This document shows, piece by piece, positions 1 to 9,754 of a stretch of DNA of 64,000 nt. The translations under genes were made by a program, and so were the position numbers. How positions within the stretch are numbered: position 1 is the stretch's first letter; each line of letters opens with the position of its first letter. The notes under the pieces were generated by a model. The model was not told where the DNA came from and made no database searches. It was given only the letters and a program-made list of their open reading frames with translations. Origin of the DNA: Chloroflexota bacterium (GTDB taxonomy: Bacteria > Chloroflexota > Anaerolineae > Aggregatilineales > Phototrophicaceae); assembly GCA_013388745.1 (NCBI GenBank), contig JACAER010000006.1, positions 248,001 through 312,000 of the forward strand, written 5' to 3'.

Positions 1-1
1 C

Positions 2-520
2 TTCACCGGCACGATGGACTACCGCCCCAATGTCGATGCTATGCTGTGGTTCGTCAAACAAGTGCTGCCGCTGGTTCAGGCGCGCGTGCCGGAAGCGCAG
101 CTTTATATCGTCGGCCAGAAGCCTCATAACCGTCTGACGGCCCTGCGCGAAACGGCCGGCGTGCATCTGACCGGGCGCGTGCCGCAAGTGCAGCCCTATC
201 TGCACAGCGCAGCAGTATATGTCGCGCCGCTGCGCATGGGCGGCGGTACCCGCCTGAAGATCATGGAAGCAATGGCCGCCGGCTGCGCCATTGTCGCCAC
301 ACACACCGCCGCTTCCGGCCTGCATCCCCAAGCCAAACGCGCACTGCTGCTGGCCGATTCCGCCGCAGAGATGGCGCAAACCATCCTAACGCTGCTGGAA
401 GATGAAGCAAAACGGCAGATGTTGGGGGCAGAGGCGCGCCGCAGTGTCGCCGCCTACTACGATTGGTCGGTGCTGATCCCGCAGTTACTAGCGCTTTATG
501 GCCGGGAACGTGTCGAATAA
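2..520 (+). CDS. Glycosyltransferase family 4, C-terminal part (5' end outside window)
   Basis: This is the carboxy-terminal part of a GT-B-fold glycosyltransferase that transfers a sugar from an activated donor, probably in surface polysaccharide synthesis. The frame is open to the window edge and reads FTGTMDYRPNVDAM, the hallmark start of the second Rossmann domain in GT4 enzymes. The nucleotide-sugar site follows, with the GGGTRLKIMEAMAAG segment in which the glutamate normally contacts the donor. The ATG at 14 is internal, not a start, because homology clearly continues upstream. Its end overlaps the next glycosyltransferase gene by 23 bases, so the two are probably translated together. 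The acceptor and donor sugars cannot be told from sequence. Confidence 0.88.
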   Translation, partial: FTGTMDYRPNVDAMLWFVKQVLPLVQARVPEAQLYIVGQKPHNRLTALRETAGVHLTGRVPQVQPYLHSAAVYVAPLRMGGGTRLKIMEAMAAGCAIVATHTAASGLHPQAKRALLLADSAAEMAQTILTLLEDEAKRQMLGAEARRSVAAYYDWSVLIPQLLALYGRERVE

Positions 521-1736
521 GACGGCAGAACGCGAAGCGCTGGCGCGGCGCAACCGGATTCTGGCGGAGGCTATGCACGCCACGCCGCTCAAACATCGTT
601 TGCGGCGCGGGCTGCTGCGCGCAGCGGCAGCGCTGCCGCCGCTGCCGAATCAGATTTACCAGCCGGATGGCAGCGAACGTATTTTGCTGATTCGCCCCGA
701 TTACATGGGCGATGTGCTGCTGACGACGCCGGCGCTGCTGGCTTTGCGCGCCGCGCTGCCGCAGGCTGAACTGCACGCGCTGGTCGGCCCCTGGTCGGCG
801 GAAGTGATCGCCAGCTACCCGCAGATTGACCTCACGCTGACCGTGCCGTTTCCCGCCTTTAGCCGCGCGCCGAAGCAGAATTGGCGTTCGCCTTATGAAT
901 TGGTGTTGAGCACGGCGCGCCAACTGCGCATCATCGGCTACAGCGCCGCCGTGATTTTTCGTCCCGATCACTGGTGGGGCGCGCTGCTGGCGAAGTTGGC
1001 GGGTATCCCGCTGCGTATCGGCTACGCGCTGCCGGATGTCGCGCCGTTTTTGACCGACGCGCTCAACCCAGAGCCGCAGCACGCGCTGCTGCAAAATCTG
1101 AAGCTGGTGGAACGCTGGACTGGGACGATCGCGCCTGCCGCCGCCGTGTATGATTTCCCGCTGGACGATGATGATCGCGGTTATATCAACGGTTATCTGG
1201 AAGAATGGGACATTCGCCGGGAGCAGCGTTTGCTGGTGATCCACGCGGGTTCAGGGGCGGCGCTCAAAAATTGGCCGGACGAACGCTGGGCAGCGGTGGC
1301 CGATACGCTGGCCGGGCAGTTGGAATCGCCGGTGGTGCTGACAGGCAGCGACCATGAATTAGCAACTGCGCGCAATATCGCCGGACGCATGAAAGAACGG
1401 GCGATTGTGATGGCGGGCGATACGCGCGTGGGACAGTTGGCCGCGTTGTTCGCCCGCGCCAGGGTGGTGCTGGGGCCAGACAGCGGGCCGCTGCATCTGG
1501 CGGCGGCGGTTGGCACGCCCACGGTGGCCCTGTTCGGACCGGCAGACCCCGCCGAGTTCGGCACATGGGGCAGCCCGCCCAAGCATTTTATCCTGACGAG
1601 CAGCATCGCCTGCCGCCCCTGCCGCTTAATGAACTGGCAGAACGACGCGCTGGAGAATCATCCCTGCGTGCGCGACATCACAGTGGGGCAGGTGTTGGAG
1701 GCGGCGCGCCGCGCTGCCCATTGGGATAAAGGATGA
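498..1736 (+). CDS. Glycosyltransferase family 9 (heptosyltransferase-like)
   Basis: A 412-residue GT9 family protein related to ADP-heptose:LPS heptosyltransferases. Seen directly: after a basic N-terminal stretch of about 55 residues comes the first Rossmann domain, starting ILLIRPDYMGDVLLTTPAL. The donor-binding signature GPDSGPLHLAAAVGTPTVAL lies near residue 330 and is followed by FGPADP. GT9 enzymes transfer heptose or related sugars to envelope glycolipids or glycans. Chloroflexota generally lack classical LPS, so the true substrate is uncertain. The start overlaps the upstream GT4 gene, implying translational coupling. A cysteine pair in a CRPC motif near residue 375 is a detail seen in some GT9 proteins. 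Confidence 0.9.
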   Translation: MAGNVSNKTAEREALARRNRILAEAMHATPLKHRLRRGLLRAAAALPPLPNQIYQPDGSERILLIRPDYMGDVLLTTPALLALRAALPQAELHALVGPWSAEVIASYPQIDLTLTVPFPAFSRAPKQNWRSPYELVLSTARQLRIIGYSAAVIFRPDHWWGALLAKLAGIPLRIGYALPDVAPFLTDALNPEPQHALLQNLKLVERWTGTIAPAAAVYDFPLDDDDRGYINGYLEEWDIRREQRLLVIHAGSGAALKNWPDERWAAVADTLAGQLESPVVLTGSDHELATARNIAGRMKERAIVMAGDTRVGQLAALFARARVVLGPDSGPLHLAAAVGTPTVALFGPADPAEFGTWGSPPKHFILTSSIACRPCRLMNWQNDALENHPCVRDITVGQVLEAARRAAHWDKG

Positions 1737-1762
1737 GTGGTCAGTGATCAAAGGGCACAACG

Positions 1763-2441
1763 ATGAATTACCTCGACCAGAATGTGCCTGTAGAGCGGCT
1801 GGCGGCGGCGTTTCAGCAGTTCGCCGCATTCCAGTCCAAAGGGCATTCGCCGCTGTATGAGCGGCTGTGCCGGGGCATCGCCCAGGACGAGGCGCTGCTG
1901 AGGCTGGCGGCGCACAGCCCGCGCGCGCAGCCGCTGCCCAATGTGCTGCTGGGGGCGGTGCATTATCTGCTGCTCAAGGGCACGCCGCACGCGCTGGCCG
2001 CGTATTATGCCGATCTCAGCCCCGACCCGCTGCCGCCGGATACGCCTTTCCCGCTGTTTCGCGCCTTTTGCCAGGAACACCAAGCCGAGATCAAAGCGCT
2101 GCTGGCGGCGCGCCGTGTGCAGACCAACGAGGTCGGGCGCTGCGCTTTGCTGCTGCCGGTCTTTGGTGTGATTGCGCAGCGGCCATTGGCGCTGGTCGAA
2201 GTTGGGACAAGCGCCGGACTGAATCTGCTGTGGGATCGCTACCGCTATCAGTACAGCGACGGGCAGCGCTGCGGCAGTGCCCAGGCGCTTGTGCGAGGCG
2301 CGCGGGCAAAAAGCGCCGATTCCGTCGTGTTTCCCGGCGGTCGCGTCGCGCGTCCGCCTGGACTTAAACCCGCTCGATCTGCACGATGCCGACACGACGC
2401 TGTGGCTGCGCGCGCTGGTGTGGCCAGAGGACAAGATGTGA
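1763..2441 (+). pseudogene. DUF2332 family protein, frameshifted and truncated
   Basis: The intact first part, starting at ATG 1763, carries the family pattern up to LVEVGTSAGLNLLWDRY, around residues 150-170. The family then continues in a different frame. From about 2283 the third forward frame reads LCEARGQKAPIPSCFPAVASR and then RLDLNPLDLHDADTTLWLRA, ending LVWPEDKM at a TGA at 2439-2441. One extra base, or two missing, between about 2270 and 2290 explains the switch. DUF2332 proteins are usually above 300 residues, whereas the combined match here is about 225, so the 3' third is also missing. The original reading frame instead runs into unrelated residues until 2470. The function of the family is unknown. 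Confidence 0.8.
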
Positions 2442-2466
2442 TAAAGAACCGCGCCTTGAAGCGCTC

Positions 2467-3123
2467 TTAGAGTTCGTCGGCGTACATGCGCACGAAGGGA
2501 TTGCTCTGTCGTTCGCGGCCAATCGTGGTTTCGGCCATGTGTCCCGGCAGCACACGCACATCATCACCCAGCGGCAGCAGCTTGTCGTAAATCGACTTCA
2601 TGAGCGTCGGCAAGTCCGCGCCGGGCAAATCGGTGCGGCCCACACTCCCGGCAAACAGGCAGTCGCCGCTGAAGACGATACGCTGCGAGCGCATGAAGAA
2701 GCTGATATGTCCCGGCGCGTGCCCCGGCGTAAACAGCGTTTCCAACTGAATACTGCCGACGGTGATGATTTCGCTTTCGTCCGTCAAAAAACGGTCGGGG
2801 ATGGCGGCGGGAGGAAACGGCTTGCCTATGAAGCGCATTCCGGTTTCCGGGAGACGCTGCAAAAACGGCAGGTCGTTCTGGTGAATGTAAAAGGGCGCGC
2901 TGGTTAATTCCTTGAGCGCTTTGCTCGCCAGCACATGGTCAAAGTGGCCGTGTGTCGCCAGAATCAGCTTGATTGTCCAGCCGGCGTCGGTCGCGGTTTT
3001 GTGCAGCAGCGGCGCGTTATCCACCGCGTCGATAACGATGGCCTCTTGCGTTTCGCTGTCGCCGATGATATAGGCGTTAGTCGCCGCCAACCCCAATGTC
3101 TGCACTTTGATCTCAATCGTCAT
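2467..3123 (-). CDS. MBL-fold metallo-hydrolase (glyoxalase II-like)
   Basis: A 218-residue metallo-beta-lactamase-fold hydrolase. The metal-binding motif THGHFDH is at about residues 57-63. Further ligands are the histidine in TPGHAPGHISF, the aspartate in FSGDCLFAGSVGRTD and the histidine in LPGHM near the end. This arrangement is typical of hydroxyacylglutathione-hydrolase-like proteins, which cleave thioesters such as S-lactoylglutathione or related small-molecule conjugates. A glutathione-specific C-terminal domain is absent, so a different thiol or a general role is likely. The start codon overlaps the stop of murJ by four bases, so the pair is probably translationally coupled on the minus strand. 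It converges on the decayed DUF2332 gene. Confidence 0.88.
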   Translation of the reverse strand: MTIEIKVQTLGLAATNAYIIGDSETQEAIVIDAVDNAPLLHKTATDAGWTIKLILATHGHFDHVLASKALKELTSAPFYIHQNDLPFLQRLPETGMRFIGKPFPPAAIPDRFLTDESEIITVGSIQLETLFTPGHAPGHISFFMRSQRIVFSGDCLFAGSVGRTDLPGADLPTLMKSIYDKLLPLGDDVRVLPGHMAETTIGRERQSNPFVRMYADEL

Positions 3124-4763
3124 GCCACAACCTCCACTGCTTTTTTCCGCCGCACGAATAGGTTTAACAACATCCTGACTTCATCCATCTTCAAAGCCAG
3201 CGCCGCACCCACAAACACGCCTGCGCCTGTCAGCATCAGCACACCCGCTTGTACAGCCGTCATCAGCGTGCCGCGCCCCCCCAGCCCCAGCGCATTCCAT
3301 GCCGCATCCACCAGCCCCACCGCCAGGCCCATGATAAGGCTGGCCGCGGCGGTCTTGAGCGTGGTGCGCGCCAGCATACTTTCGTTGATGCCGTGCCAGC
3401 GGCGGCCCAGCAGCCACAGCAGCACACCCACCTGAAAAGCCGTGCCCAATGAGTTCGCCAGCGCCAGATAACCAACCCGCGCGCTGTCCAATACGACAGT
3501 TGGCGCGGGAGACAGGAATTCTGTCAGCGGCATCCCCGTCAGCGCCAGCGAAAAAACGACGTTAATCACCGCGCCGCCAAGCGCCGTCCACAGCGGCACA
3601 AGCGTGTTTTTGTCGGCGTAAAAGCTGCGGCTGGCGACTTCCAGCAGCGAATGCACAATCAGTCCCAGCGTGAAATAGCTCAGTGTGCTGTACACCAGCG
3701 CTGTCGCCGATGGATCGAATGCTCCGCCTTCCAGCAGGCTGATGAGCGGCCTGCCGACGAGAATCAAGCCCACCGACGCCGGAATCGTCGTCACCAGAAT
3801 GAAGCGCAGCGCGCCAGACATGGCGTCGCGTTTACCTTTTTCGTCATTGAGTTCGCTCAGCGCAGCTAACGTCGGGAAAACCACTGTGCCGATGGCCGTC
3901 CCGATCAGCGTTTCCGGGATTTGCATCAAACGCCAGCCCCAACTGAAGGCCGAGACCGCGCCTTCGTTCATACGCGAGGCAATATTGATGGCAAGCTGAA
4001 AATTGTACAGAAACAGACCCAGCCCGGCGATACGCGGCAGCATCAGCCGGAATACATGCCACAGCACCGGATCACGCCAGCCAAGTTGGGCCAGCCAGCG
4101 CGGATGGTAACGCAGCAGCGCCGGCACCTGAATGCCCAGATGCATGAGCGCGCCCAACACCGTACCCCATGCGATACCATACACACCCATCGGCGCGATA
4201 AAAAACAGCACACCGATCAAAATGCCCACATCCAGCAGCACCGGTGCCAGCGCCGGCGTCAGAAAGTGGTTGTAGCTTTGCAAAACGCCCATCACAATGC
4301 CGCTGACCGAAAAAATCAGTGTGCTGAGCAGCAGCACCCGCAGCAGATTCGCGGTCTGTTCGCGTGCCGCCATGTCAAAGCCGGGCGCGATCACCCCCGC
4401 CAGCGGCATGGCGAAGATGAACACTATCAGGCTTACCAACAGCGTGGCCAGAAAGATACTGTTGGTGACATGGCTGGCGATTTTCCACGCGCCGTCACGG
4501 TCTTCGCGCGCCAGAAAACTGCTGAAAATCGGGATAAAAGCGTGCGCCAGCGCCCCGCCGGAGATCAGCGTAAAAATCAGCCCAGAAACGCTGTCCGCCG
4601 CGACATAGGTATCCCAATCACGGCCTACACCAAAGGTATCGGCGATGATCTTGACCTGCACCAGGCTGATGGCTTTCGCCAGCCCAAAAGCCAGCATGAC
4701 TACCAGCGTTGAACGTGCCAGACGGCGGTTGCGGGTTTCAGCGGCATCGCTTACAGCAGCCAT
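3120..4763 (-). CDS. murJ: Lipid II flippase MurJ
   Basis: A 547-residue polytopic membrane protein of the MOP/MVF superfamily that moves lipid-linked peptidoglycan precursor across the cytoplasmic membrane. The N-terminal region has the typical VMLAFGLAKAISLVQVKIIA start and about 14 hydrophobic segments follow, the usual MurJ topology and length. A charged, positively rich C-terminus (FVRRKKAVEVVA) ends the protein. The stop codon overlaps the start of the downstream MBL hydrolase gene by four bases. The upstream gene for a C39-like/TPR protein ends only about 10 bases away, so all three minus-strand genes probably form one transcript. A related MOP exporter of polysaccharide units is less likely but possible. 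Confidence 0.9.
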   Translation of the reverse strand: MAAVSDAAETRNRRLARSTLVVMLAFGLAKAISLVQVKIIADTFGVGRDWDTYVAADSVSGLIFTLISGGALAHAFIPIFSSFLAREDRDGAWKIASHVTNSIFLATLLVSLIVFIFAMPLAGVIAPGFDMAAREQTANLLRVLLLSTLIFSVSGIVMGVLQSYNHFLTPALAPVLLDVGILIGVLFFIAPMGVYGIAWGTVLGALMHLGIQVPALLRYHPRWLAQLGWRDPVLWHVFRLMLPRIAGLGLFLYNFQLAINIASRMNEGAVSAFSWGWRLMQIPETLIGTAIGTVVFPTLAALSELNDEKGKRDAMSGALRFILVTTIPASVGLILVGRPLISLLEGGAFDPSATALVYSTLSYFTLGLIVHSLLEVASRSFYADKNTLVPLWTALGGAVINVVFSLALTGMPLTEFLSPAPTVVLDSARVGYLALANSLGTAFQVGVLLWLLGRRWHGINESMLARTTLKTAAASLIMGLAVGLVDAAWNALGLGGRGTLMTAVQAGVLMLTGAGVFVGAALALKMDEVRMLLNLFVRRKKAVEVVA

Positions 4764-4773
4764 GTCTTTCCCC

Positions 4774-6195
4774 TTATGAGCTAAGCGCTTCTAACGCTTC
4801 GCGCGCGGCATCGAAATGCGAATTGTTAGCTAAGGCGCGGCGGAAGGATTCGGCGGCCAGGTTGTCTTGCCCCTGCGCCAGATACGCGCGCCCCTGCCAG
4901 TAGAACGTTTCTTCGACATATTGGCCGCCGTTGGTCAAATTCGCCGTGACCAGGCTCAGGATGTCATCGTAGCGCCCGACTTCGTAGTACGCTTCGTACA
5001 TCCCGAACTGATACCACAGCATCCGCCACGGCATCTGCGGGACGGTGACCTGACGCGCGCGGTCATATGCCGCAGCGGCTTCTTCGTAACGACTCAGCCG
5101 CACGAAAGCTGTGCCCATATTGAACCAGGCGAAGCTGTTTTGCGGGTTGGCGCGCGCTTCTTCCTGCGCGGTGGCCAGCGCGTGTTCAGCAGCCATTGTG
5201 GGATCGGCCAGATCGCCTAACACCGCGCGCAGTTCGTTTTCCCGCTCCTGCTGATAGAGCACAATGAAGGTGCGGTTGAACGCCTGCCAGTGGCGATCGA
5301 GTTCTGCGTAACTTTCGGCGAAGCCTTCGCCGCTGCCGCCGCTGCCCAGAAAACTGTCGTAGATATAGAAGATTTGCTGCAAATCGTCGTAGGCCACAAG
5401 CGTGCGGTAATGACCGATCCAATCATAGCCTTCGAACATGTAGCCGGTTTCGATCACAACCGGGAAATTGGTGGCGATCAGGGCGCGCAGCACATCCAGG
5501 TCGCCGCCGATACGGGTGATGGCGCGCACACCGGTTTCTTCGTTGACGAAATTGACCATCTCGATAGGCGAAACATTTTTATCTTCGCGATCAGTTTTCA
5601 GATAACTCACCGCTGCCGCCATATCTTCTTGCCAGCCAAAATAGCTCAGCGCCATCGTGATGTTGGCCGGGCCGCAGTTGTTCCAGTCCTGGCGCACGTA
5701 GGAAAAGCCGAACATGCGCGCAGATGTGGGCAAATTGCTGCCGACCTGTGTGGGCGCCGGCGTGGGCGAAACCAGCGGCGCGTTTTCCGTGGGCGTGGGC
5801 GTCGCGCTGGGCAGCGTGGTGGCGTCAGGCGGCAGCGTTTGCGTAGGCGCGGCGGTCGGACTGGCTGCGATCTCAGCGGTCGCGGTTGGCGTAGAGGTCG
5901 GGATTTCCAGCGGCGAATTCAACAAGTCCATCGCCGAAATCGTTGAAGTCAACTGAAGTTCGGGCGTGGGCAGCGCTTCGCCGCCGCGCATAAACGCCCG
6001 CATAAAGGGCAACATGTCCATCACACGCTGCTGCTGGCTGGGACGCAGCACATCGCGAAAAATCCATACCCCGGTGATACCGCCGGCAATCGCCAGTATG
6101 AAAAGAGCGACCAAACCCCACAGCAGCCAGCGCGGCGGGGCATGCAGACTGTCGTGACCGTCGCGCGCATGATTTTCCGGTGGTTGTATTGTCAT
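4774..6195 (-). CDS. Membrane-anchored C39-like domain protein with TPR repeats
   Basis: I place the start at ATG 6195, giving 473 residues; a longer frame upstream has no typical features. In order: a short cytoplasmic tail, one transmembrane helix (LLWGLVALFILAIAGGITGV), a Thr/Pro/Ala-rich linker of about 90 residues, a papain-like C39_2 domain and C-terminal TPR repeats. The domain holds the expected catalytic cysteine in WNNCGPANITMALSYFGW, the histidine in DWIGHYRTLVAYDD and an aspartate in IYDSFLGSG. It should sit outside the membrane. The family includes proteins that cleave or bind peptides, but the target is unknown. The gene is divergent from the UPF0104 gene and lies just upstream of murJ, which hints at envelope function. 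Confidence 0.82.
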   Translation of the reverse strand: MTIQPPENHARDGHDSLHAPPRWLLWGLVALFILAIAGGITGVWIFRDVLRPSQQQRVMDMLPFMRAFMRGGEALPTPELQLTSTISAMDLLNSPLEIPTSTPTATAEIAASPTAAPTQTLPPDATTLPSATPTPTENAPLVSPTPAPTQVGSNLPTSARMFGFSYVRQDWNNCGPANITMALSYFGWQEDMAAAVSYLKTDREDKNVSPIEMVNFVNEETGVRAITRIGGDLDVLRALIATNFPVVIETGYMFEGYDWIGHYRTLVAYDDLQQIFYIYDSFLGSGGSGEGFAESYAELDRHWQAFNRTFIVLYQQERENELRAVLGDLADPTMAAEHALATAQEEARANPQNSFAWFNMGTAFVRLSRYEEAAAAYDRARQVTVPQMPWRMLWYQFGMYEAYYEVGRYDDILSLVTANLTNGGQYVEETFYWQGRAYLAQGQDNLAAESFRRALANNSHFDAAREALEALSS

Positions 6196-6390
6196 AACGT
6201 CTTCACTCCGGCACGTCTCTCCCTGACAGTTTGCCATGAAACCATCAAGTTTACTCGTGTTTTGTGCGGCGTTGAACCGACGATTACCCAACGCTTGTTT
6301 TTTGCGCCGCACAACGCTGGCATTATAGCCGAGACCCCTCTGGTAGGCGATAGGGGCTGCTGCTACAATGAGCGCCCGGAGGGATCGCCC

Positions 6391-7440
6391 ATGCGGAAAT
6401 ATCGCCATCAGATTGTGGCGGGACTCGCCATCGCTTTTTTCATTTATGTCGGCTTGCTGGCATTAACCGATACCCAGCAGTTGCTTATTCACCTCCAGAC
6501 ATATCCCTGGGCGCTGTTGATTCCTGTGGTGGCGCTCAAACTCGTGTCCTGGGGGCTGCATTTCGCCAAATGGCAGTATTATCTGGGCGTGATCGCGGCG
6601 CGCGACAAGATCAGTGTCGGCGACAGCCTGGCCTTGTTCGTGGCGGGATTCACCCTGGCGGTGAGTCCCGGCAAGATCGCGGAAGTGGTCAAGGCGATTA
6701 TCCTGAAGACCAAAACGGGTGTGCCGATTGCGCGCAGTGTGCCGGTGATTATCGGCGAGCGCGTGATTGACGGCACATCAGTGCTGACCATCGTCTTTGT
6801 TTCGCTGCTGTTGGGCGGCAGTGTGATCAATTTAGACCCGCGCGCGCAGTGGTTTATTCTGTTCGCGACCGGGTTAATCGTTGTCGGGCTGGTGGCGGTA
6901 CAAATCAAGCCGCTGGCCGAGCTGCTGCTGAATATCATCGCGACGATACCGCTCATCAACCGCATTCATCAACCGCTGGTGGCGTTTTACGCCAGCACGC
7001 GCCAGGTGTTTCGCCCGCGGCATGTGGCGGTGACGACGGCTTTGGGCGCGCTGGCCTATGCGCTCGATTCGCTGGGCATGATGCTGGTGCTGACGGGTTT
7101 TGGGCTGGAAATGTCGTGGCCGCTGTTGTGGCAAACCATGTTCATCTTCGGCTTTACGGCGGCGGTGGGGGCGCTGAGCGGCTCGCCCAACGGGGCGGGC
7201 GTCACGGAATTGTCGTCTGGCGGCCTGTATCTGGCGTTGATCGCGCCCAACCAACCGACATTCGACGCGGCGGCTGTCGCGGCGGCGGTGTTGATCGGCG
7301 GCTTTATGTACAAGTGGCTGCGCGTGCTGGTGGGCATGGTCGTGGCGCTGGTGTTCCGGCGGCGGCTGTTTAACCCGGCGGTCGAAACGACGATTGCCGA
7401 GATGGAAGCCGGGACGCCGTGTCAGGTGGAGCGTGTATGA
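6391..7440 (+). CDS. UPF0104 / lysylphosphatidylglycerol-synthase-TM-like membrane protein
   Basis: The likely start is ATG 6391, preceded by GGAGGG at about 6378-6383 and a -10-like TACAAT at 6364-6369. This gives about 349 residues. The protein has some eight hydrophobic segments and the family pattern ALFVAGFTLAVSPGKIAEVVKA, followed by GVPIARSVPVIIGERVIDG, both conserved in the flippase-like membrane domain also found in MprF. A catalytic aminoacyl-transfer domain is absent, so it is not a complete MprF. A lipid or isoprenoid-glycan movement role is inferred from the family only. The stop overlaps the start of the PHP gene in an ATGA arrangement, so the two are co-translated. Confidence 0.85.
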   Translation: MRKYRHQIVAGLAIAFFIYVGLLALTDTQQLLIHLQTYPWALLIPVVALKLVSWGLHFAKWQYYLGVIAARDKISVGDSLALFVAGFTLAVSPGKIAEVVKAIILKTKTGVPIARSVPVIIGERVIDGTSVLTIVFVSLLLGGSVINLDPRAQWFILFATGLIVVGLVAVQIKPLAELLLNIIATIPLINRIHQPLVAFYASTRQVFRPRHVAVTTALGALAYALDSLGMMLVLTGFGLEMSWPLLWQTMFIFGFTAAVGALSGSPNGAGVTELSSGGLYLALIAPNQPTFDAAAVAAAVLIGGFMYKWLRVLVGMVVALVFRRRLFNPAVETTIAEMEAGTPCQVERV

Positions 7441-8123
7441 CCCTGTGGAATGTTGACCTGCACAGCCATACTTTCTGGTCACGCGACTGTCTGACAGAGT
7501 TCGAGACGATCGTCCGGCTGTGCGAAAAGCGCCGGATTGACCGCATCGCCATCACCGACCACAACACGGCGGAAAGCGCGCTGGCGATGAAAAAGATCGC
7601 CCCCGAACTGGTGATTGTGGGCGAGGAAATCATGACGCCGAAGGGCGAGATTCTGGCGTATTTCGTGCGCGAGAGCGTGCCCGCCGGGCTTTCGCCGCAG
7701 GAGACGATCCGGCGGCTGCGGGCGCAGGGCGCGGTTATCAGCGTGTCGCACCCCTTTGATCGCCTGCGCAAAGGGGCATGGCGCGAGGCGGATTTGCTGG
7801 AGATTGTCGATCAGGTGGACGCGATTGAGATTTACAACGCACGCTGTATTTTCCCCAGCGATAACCACAAGGCGCTGGCGTTCGCTCAGGAACATCATAT
7901 TTGCGGGACGGCGGGATCGGATGCGCACACCAACACTGAATATGGGCGGGCGCTGACCCGTTTGCGGCCTTTCAGTAACGCGCAGGAGTTTTTGGCGGCA
8001 TTACACGAGGCGGAATACGTCAAACGGCTGAGTTCGCCGCACGTGCATGTGGGGAGCAGCGTGGCGAAGCGGCTGCGCAAGTGGGGGCTGCGCAAAAGCG
8101 TGGGCGACGGCGGCAGCGAGTAG
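7437..8123 (+). CDS. PHP-domain phosphoesterase
   Basis: Starting at ATG 7437, which overlaps the upstream stop codon, this 228-residue protein opens with the PHP motif DLHSHTFWSRDC. It continues with ITDHNTAESA, the glutamate in VGEEIMTPKGE, SVSHPFDR and GSDAHTNTEYGRA. These supply the histidines and acidic residues that bind a trinuclear metal centre. Proteins of this size and pattern hydrolyse phosphoesters, for example small nucleotides, short oligonucleotides or histidinol phosphate. The lack of extra domains rules out a polymerase PHP module. The substrate cannot be assigned. Coupling to the membrane protein upstream suggests a shared role, but nothing more specific. Confidence 0.87.
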   Translation: MTLWNVDLHSHTFWSRDCLTEFETIVRLCEKRRIDRIAITDHNTAESALAMKKIAPELVIVGEEIMTPKGEILAYFVRESVPAGLSPQETIRRLRAQGAVISVSHPFDRLRKGAWREADLLEIVDQVDAIEIYNARCIFPSDNHKALAFAQEHHICGTAGSDAHTNTEYGRALTRLRPFSNAQEFLAALHEAEYVKRLSSPHVHVGSSVAKRLRKWGLRKSVGDGGSE

Positions 8124-8187
8124 GCGAGGGCCGCCCACATCCCCCGGCCACTCCCGCGAAGTCACGATGGGCATCGGGTAAAGCGGC

Positions 8188-8212
8188 GGCGGCGATTAAT
8201 GCTTTCGCCGCC
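8188..8212 (+). terminator. Hairpin between PHP gene and lpdA, possible terminator
   Basis: An 8-bp perfect stem (ggcggcga / tcgccgcc) encloses a 9-base loop. No clear T-run follows, so termination would be weak. A -10-like TATAGT follows at about 8226-8231, so lpdA may have its own promoter just after this hairpin. Confidence 0.45.
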
Positions 8213-8269
8213 TGAGTCCGGGTGTTATAGTTAGCGGCGTTGTTTCATCGCAGGAACGAGGAGTCTTTC

Positions 8270-9673
8270 ATGGCGAAAGCATATGATGTGGTCGTGCTGG
8301 GCGCGGGGCCCGGCGGCTATGTGGCGGCCATCCGCGCCAGCCAATTGGGCCTGAAAACGGCGATTGTCGAGAAACAGTACTGGGGCGGTGTGTGCCTGAA
8401 CGTCGGCTGCATCCCCTCGAAGGCGCTGCTGCGCAACGCCGAACTGGCGCATATCATCAAGCACGAGGCCAAGACGTTTGGCATCAAAATTAACGGCAGC
8501 GTAGAATTCGATTATGGCGAGGCGTTTAAGCGCAGCCGCCGCGTGGCCGATGGGCGCGTCAAGGGCGTGCATTTTTTGATGCGCAAGAACAAGATTGACG
8601 AGTACGACGGCTGGGGCGCCTTCGCGGATGCCAGCACCCTGAATGTGACACTCAACGACGGCCAGGCCGAAACGCTGACCTTCAAACACTGCATTATCGC
8701 CACCGGCGCGACGACGCGCCTGATTCCCGGCACGCAGTTGAGCGCGCGTGTGGTGACGTATGAAGAGCAGATCATGGAAGACAAGCTGCCCAAGAGCATC
8801 ATCATCGCCGGGGCCGGCGCCATCGGCGTCGAATTCGCCTATGTGATGCACAATTACGGCGTGGAAGTGACGATTGTCGAGTTCCTGGATCGCCTGCTGC
8901 CGCTGGAAGACGAGGAACTGGGCGCAGAACTGCGCAAGAGTTATGAACGCAGCGGTATCAAAATCCGCACCAGCACGCGCGTGGACAAGATCGAAGACAC
9001 GGGCAGCGGCGTGCGCGTGACGGTGACGACGCCCGAAGGCAAGCAGGAAGTGCTGCAAGCCGAAAAGGTACTGCAAGCGATCGGGTTTAAGCCGCGCACT
9101 GAAGGCTATGGGCTGGAAAAAACGGGCGTGAAACTGACCGAACGCGGCGCGATCGACATCAACAGCCGGATGCAAACCAGCGCGCCGCAGATTTACGCCA
9201 TCGGCGATGTGACGCAAAAGCTGGCGCTGGCGCATGTGGCCGAGGCCATGGGCGTGATCGCGGCGGAAAATATCGCCGGGCAGGCAACGATTGAACTGGA
9301 TTACGCGATGCTGCCGCGCGCGGTGTACTGCCAGCCGCAGGTGGCGGCCTTCGGCTATACCGAAAAGCAGGCGCGCGAAAAAGGCTACGACATCAACGTC
9401 GCGAAGTTCCCGTTCCAGGCCAACGGCAAGGCGCACGGGCTGGGCGATACGACCGGCTGGGTCAAACTCATCAGCGACAAAAAGTACGGCGAAATGCTGG
9501 GCGCGCACATGATCGGCCCGGACGTGACCGAACTGCTGCCCGAACTGACGCTGGCGCGCTATGCCGAGCTGACGCCCAACGAGATCGCGCGCAATGTTCA
9601 CGCGCATCCGACGCTCAGCGAGGCGATCAAAGAAGCGGCGCACGGGCTGGAAGGACACATGATCAATTTCTGA
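8270..9673 (+). CDS. lpdA: Dihydrolipoyl dehydrogenase (E3)
   Basis: A 467-residue FAD-dependent pyridine nucleotide-disulfide oxidoreductase. It reoxidises dihydrolipoyl groups of 2-oxoacid dehydrogenase complexes or the glycine cleavage system, using NAD+. Visible motifs are the FAD site [21 protein letters not shown], the redox-active disulfide in [16 protein letters not shown], the NAD site [17 protein letters not shown] and the C-terminal [14 protein letters not shown] with the catalytic His-Glu pair. ATG 8270 has a GAGGAG ribosome binding site a few bases upstream. No E1 or E2 gene is adjacent, so this E3 is encoded separately and may serve several complexes. Length is normal for the family. 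Confidence 0.93.
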   Translation: MAKAYDVVVLGAGPGGYVAAIRASQLGLKTAIVEKQYWGGVCLNVGCIPSKALLRNAELAHIIKHEAKTFGIKINGSVEFDYGEAFKRSRRVADGRVKGVHFLMRKNKIDEYDGWGAFADASTLNVTLNDGQAETLTFKHCIIATGATTRLIPGTQLSARVVTYEEQIMEDKLPKSIIIAGAGAIGVEFAYVMHNYGVEVTIVEFLDRLLPLEDEELGAELRKSYERSGIKIRTSTRVDKIEDTGSGVRVTVTTPEGKQEVLQAEKVLQAIGFKPRTEGYGLEKTGVKLTERGAIDINSRMQTSAPQIYAIGDVTQKLALAHVAEAMGVIAAENIAGQATIELDYAMLPRAVYCQPQVAAFGYTEKQAREKGYDINVAKFPFQANGKAHGLGDTTGWVKLISDKKYGEMLGAHMIGPDVTELLPELTLARYAELTPNEIARNVHAHPTLSEAIKEAAHGLEGHMINF

Positions 9674-9754
9674 GAGGCGTCAGGTGTCCGTGAATACGGG
9701 GCGCGGCGCGGGATGTGCTGCGCCTCTTTGATTCTTCCGCTGGGCGCTTAGCCG

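Noticed and set aside
8231..9658. A 475-residue open frame antisense to lpdA
   Set aside because: It has no recognisable domain, its composition is Arg/His/Gln-rich as expected from the reverse of a GC-rich gene, and lpdA on the other strand is certain.
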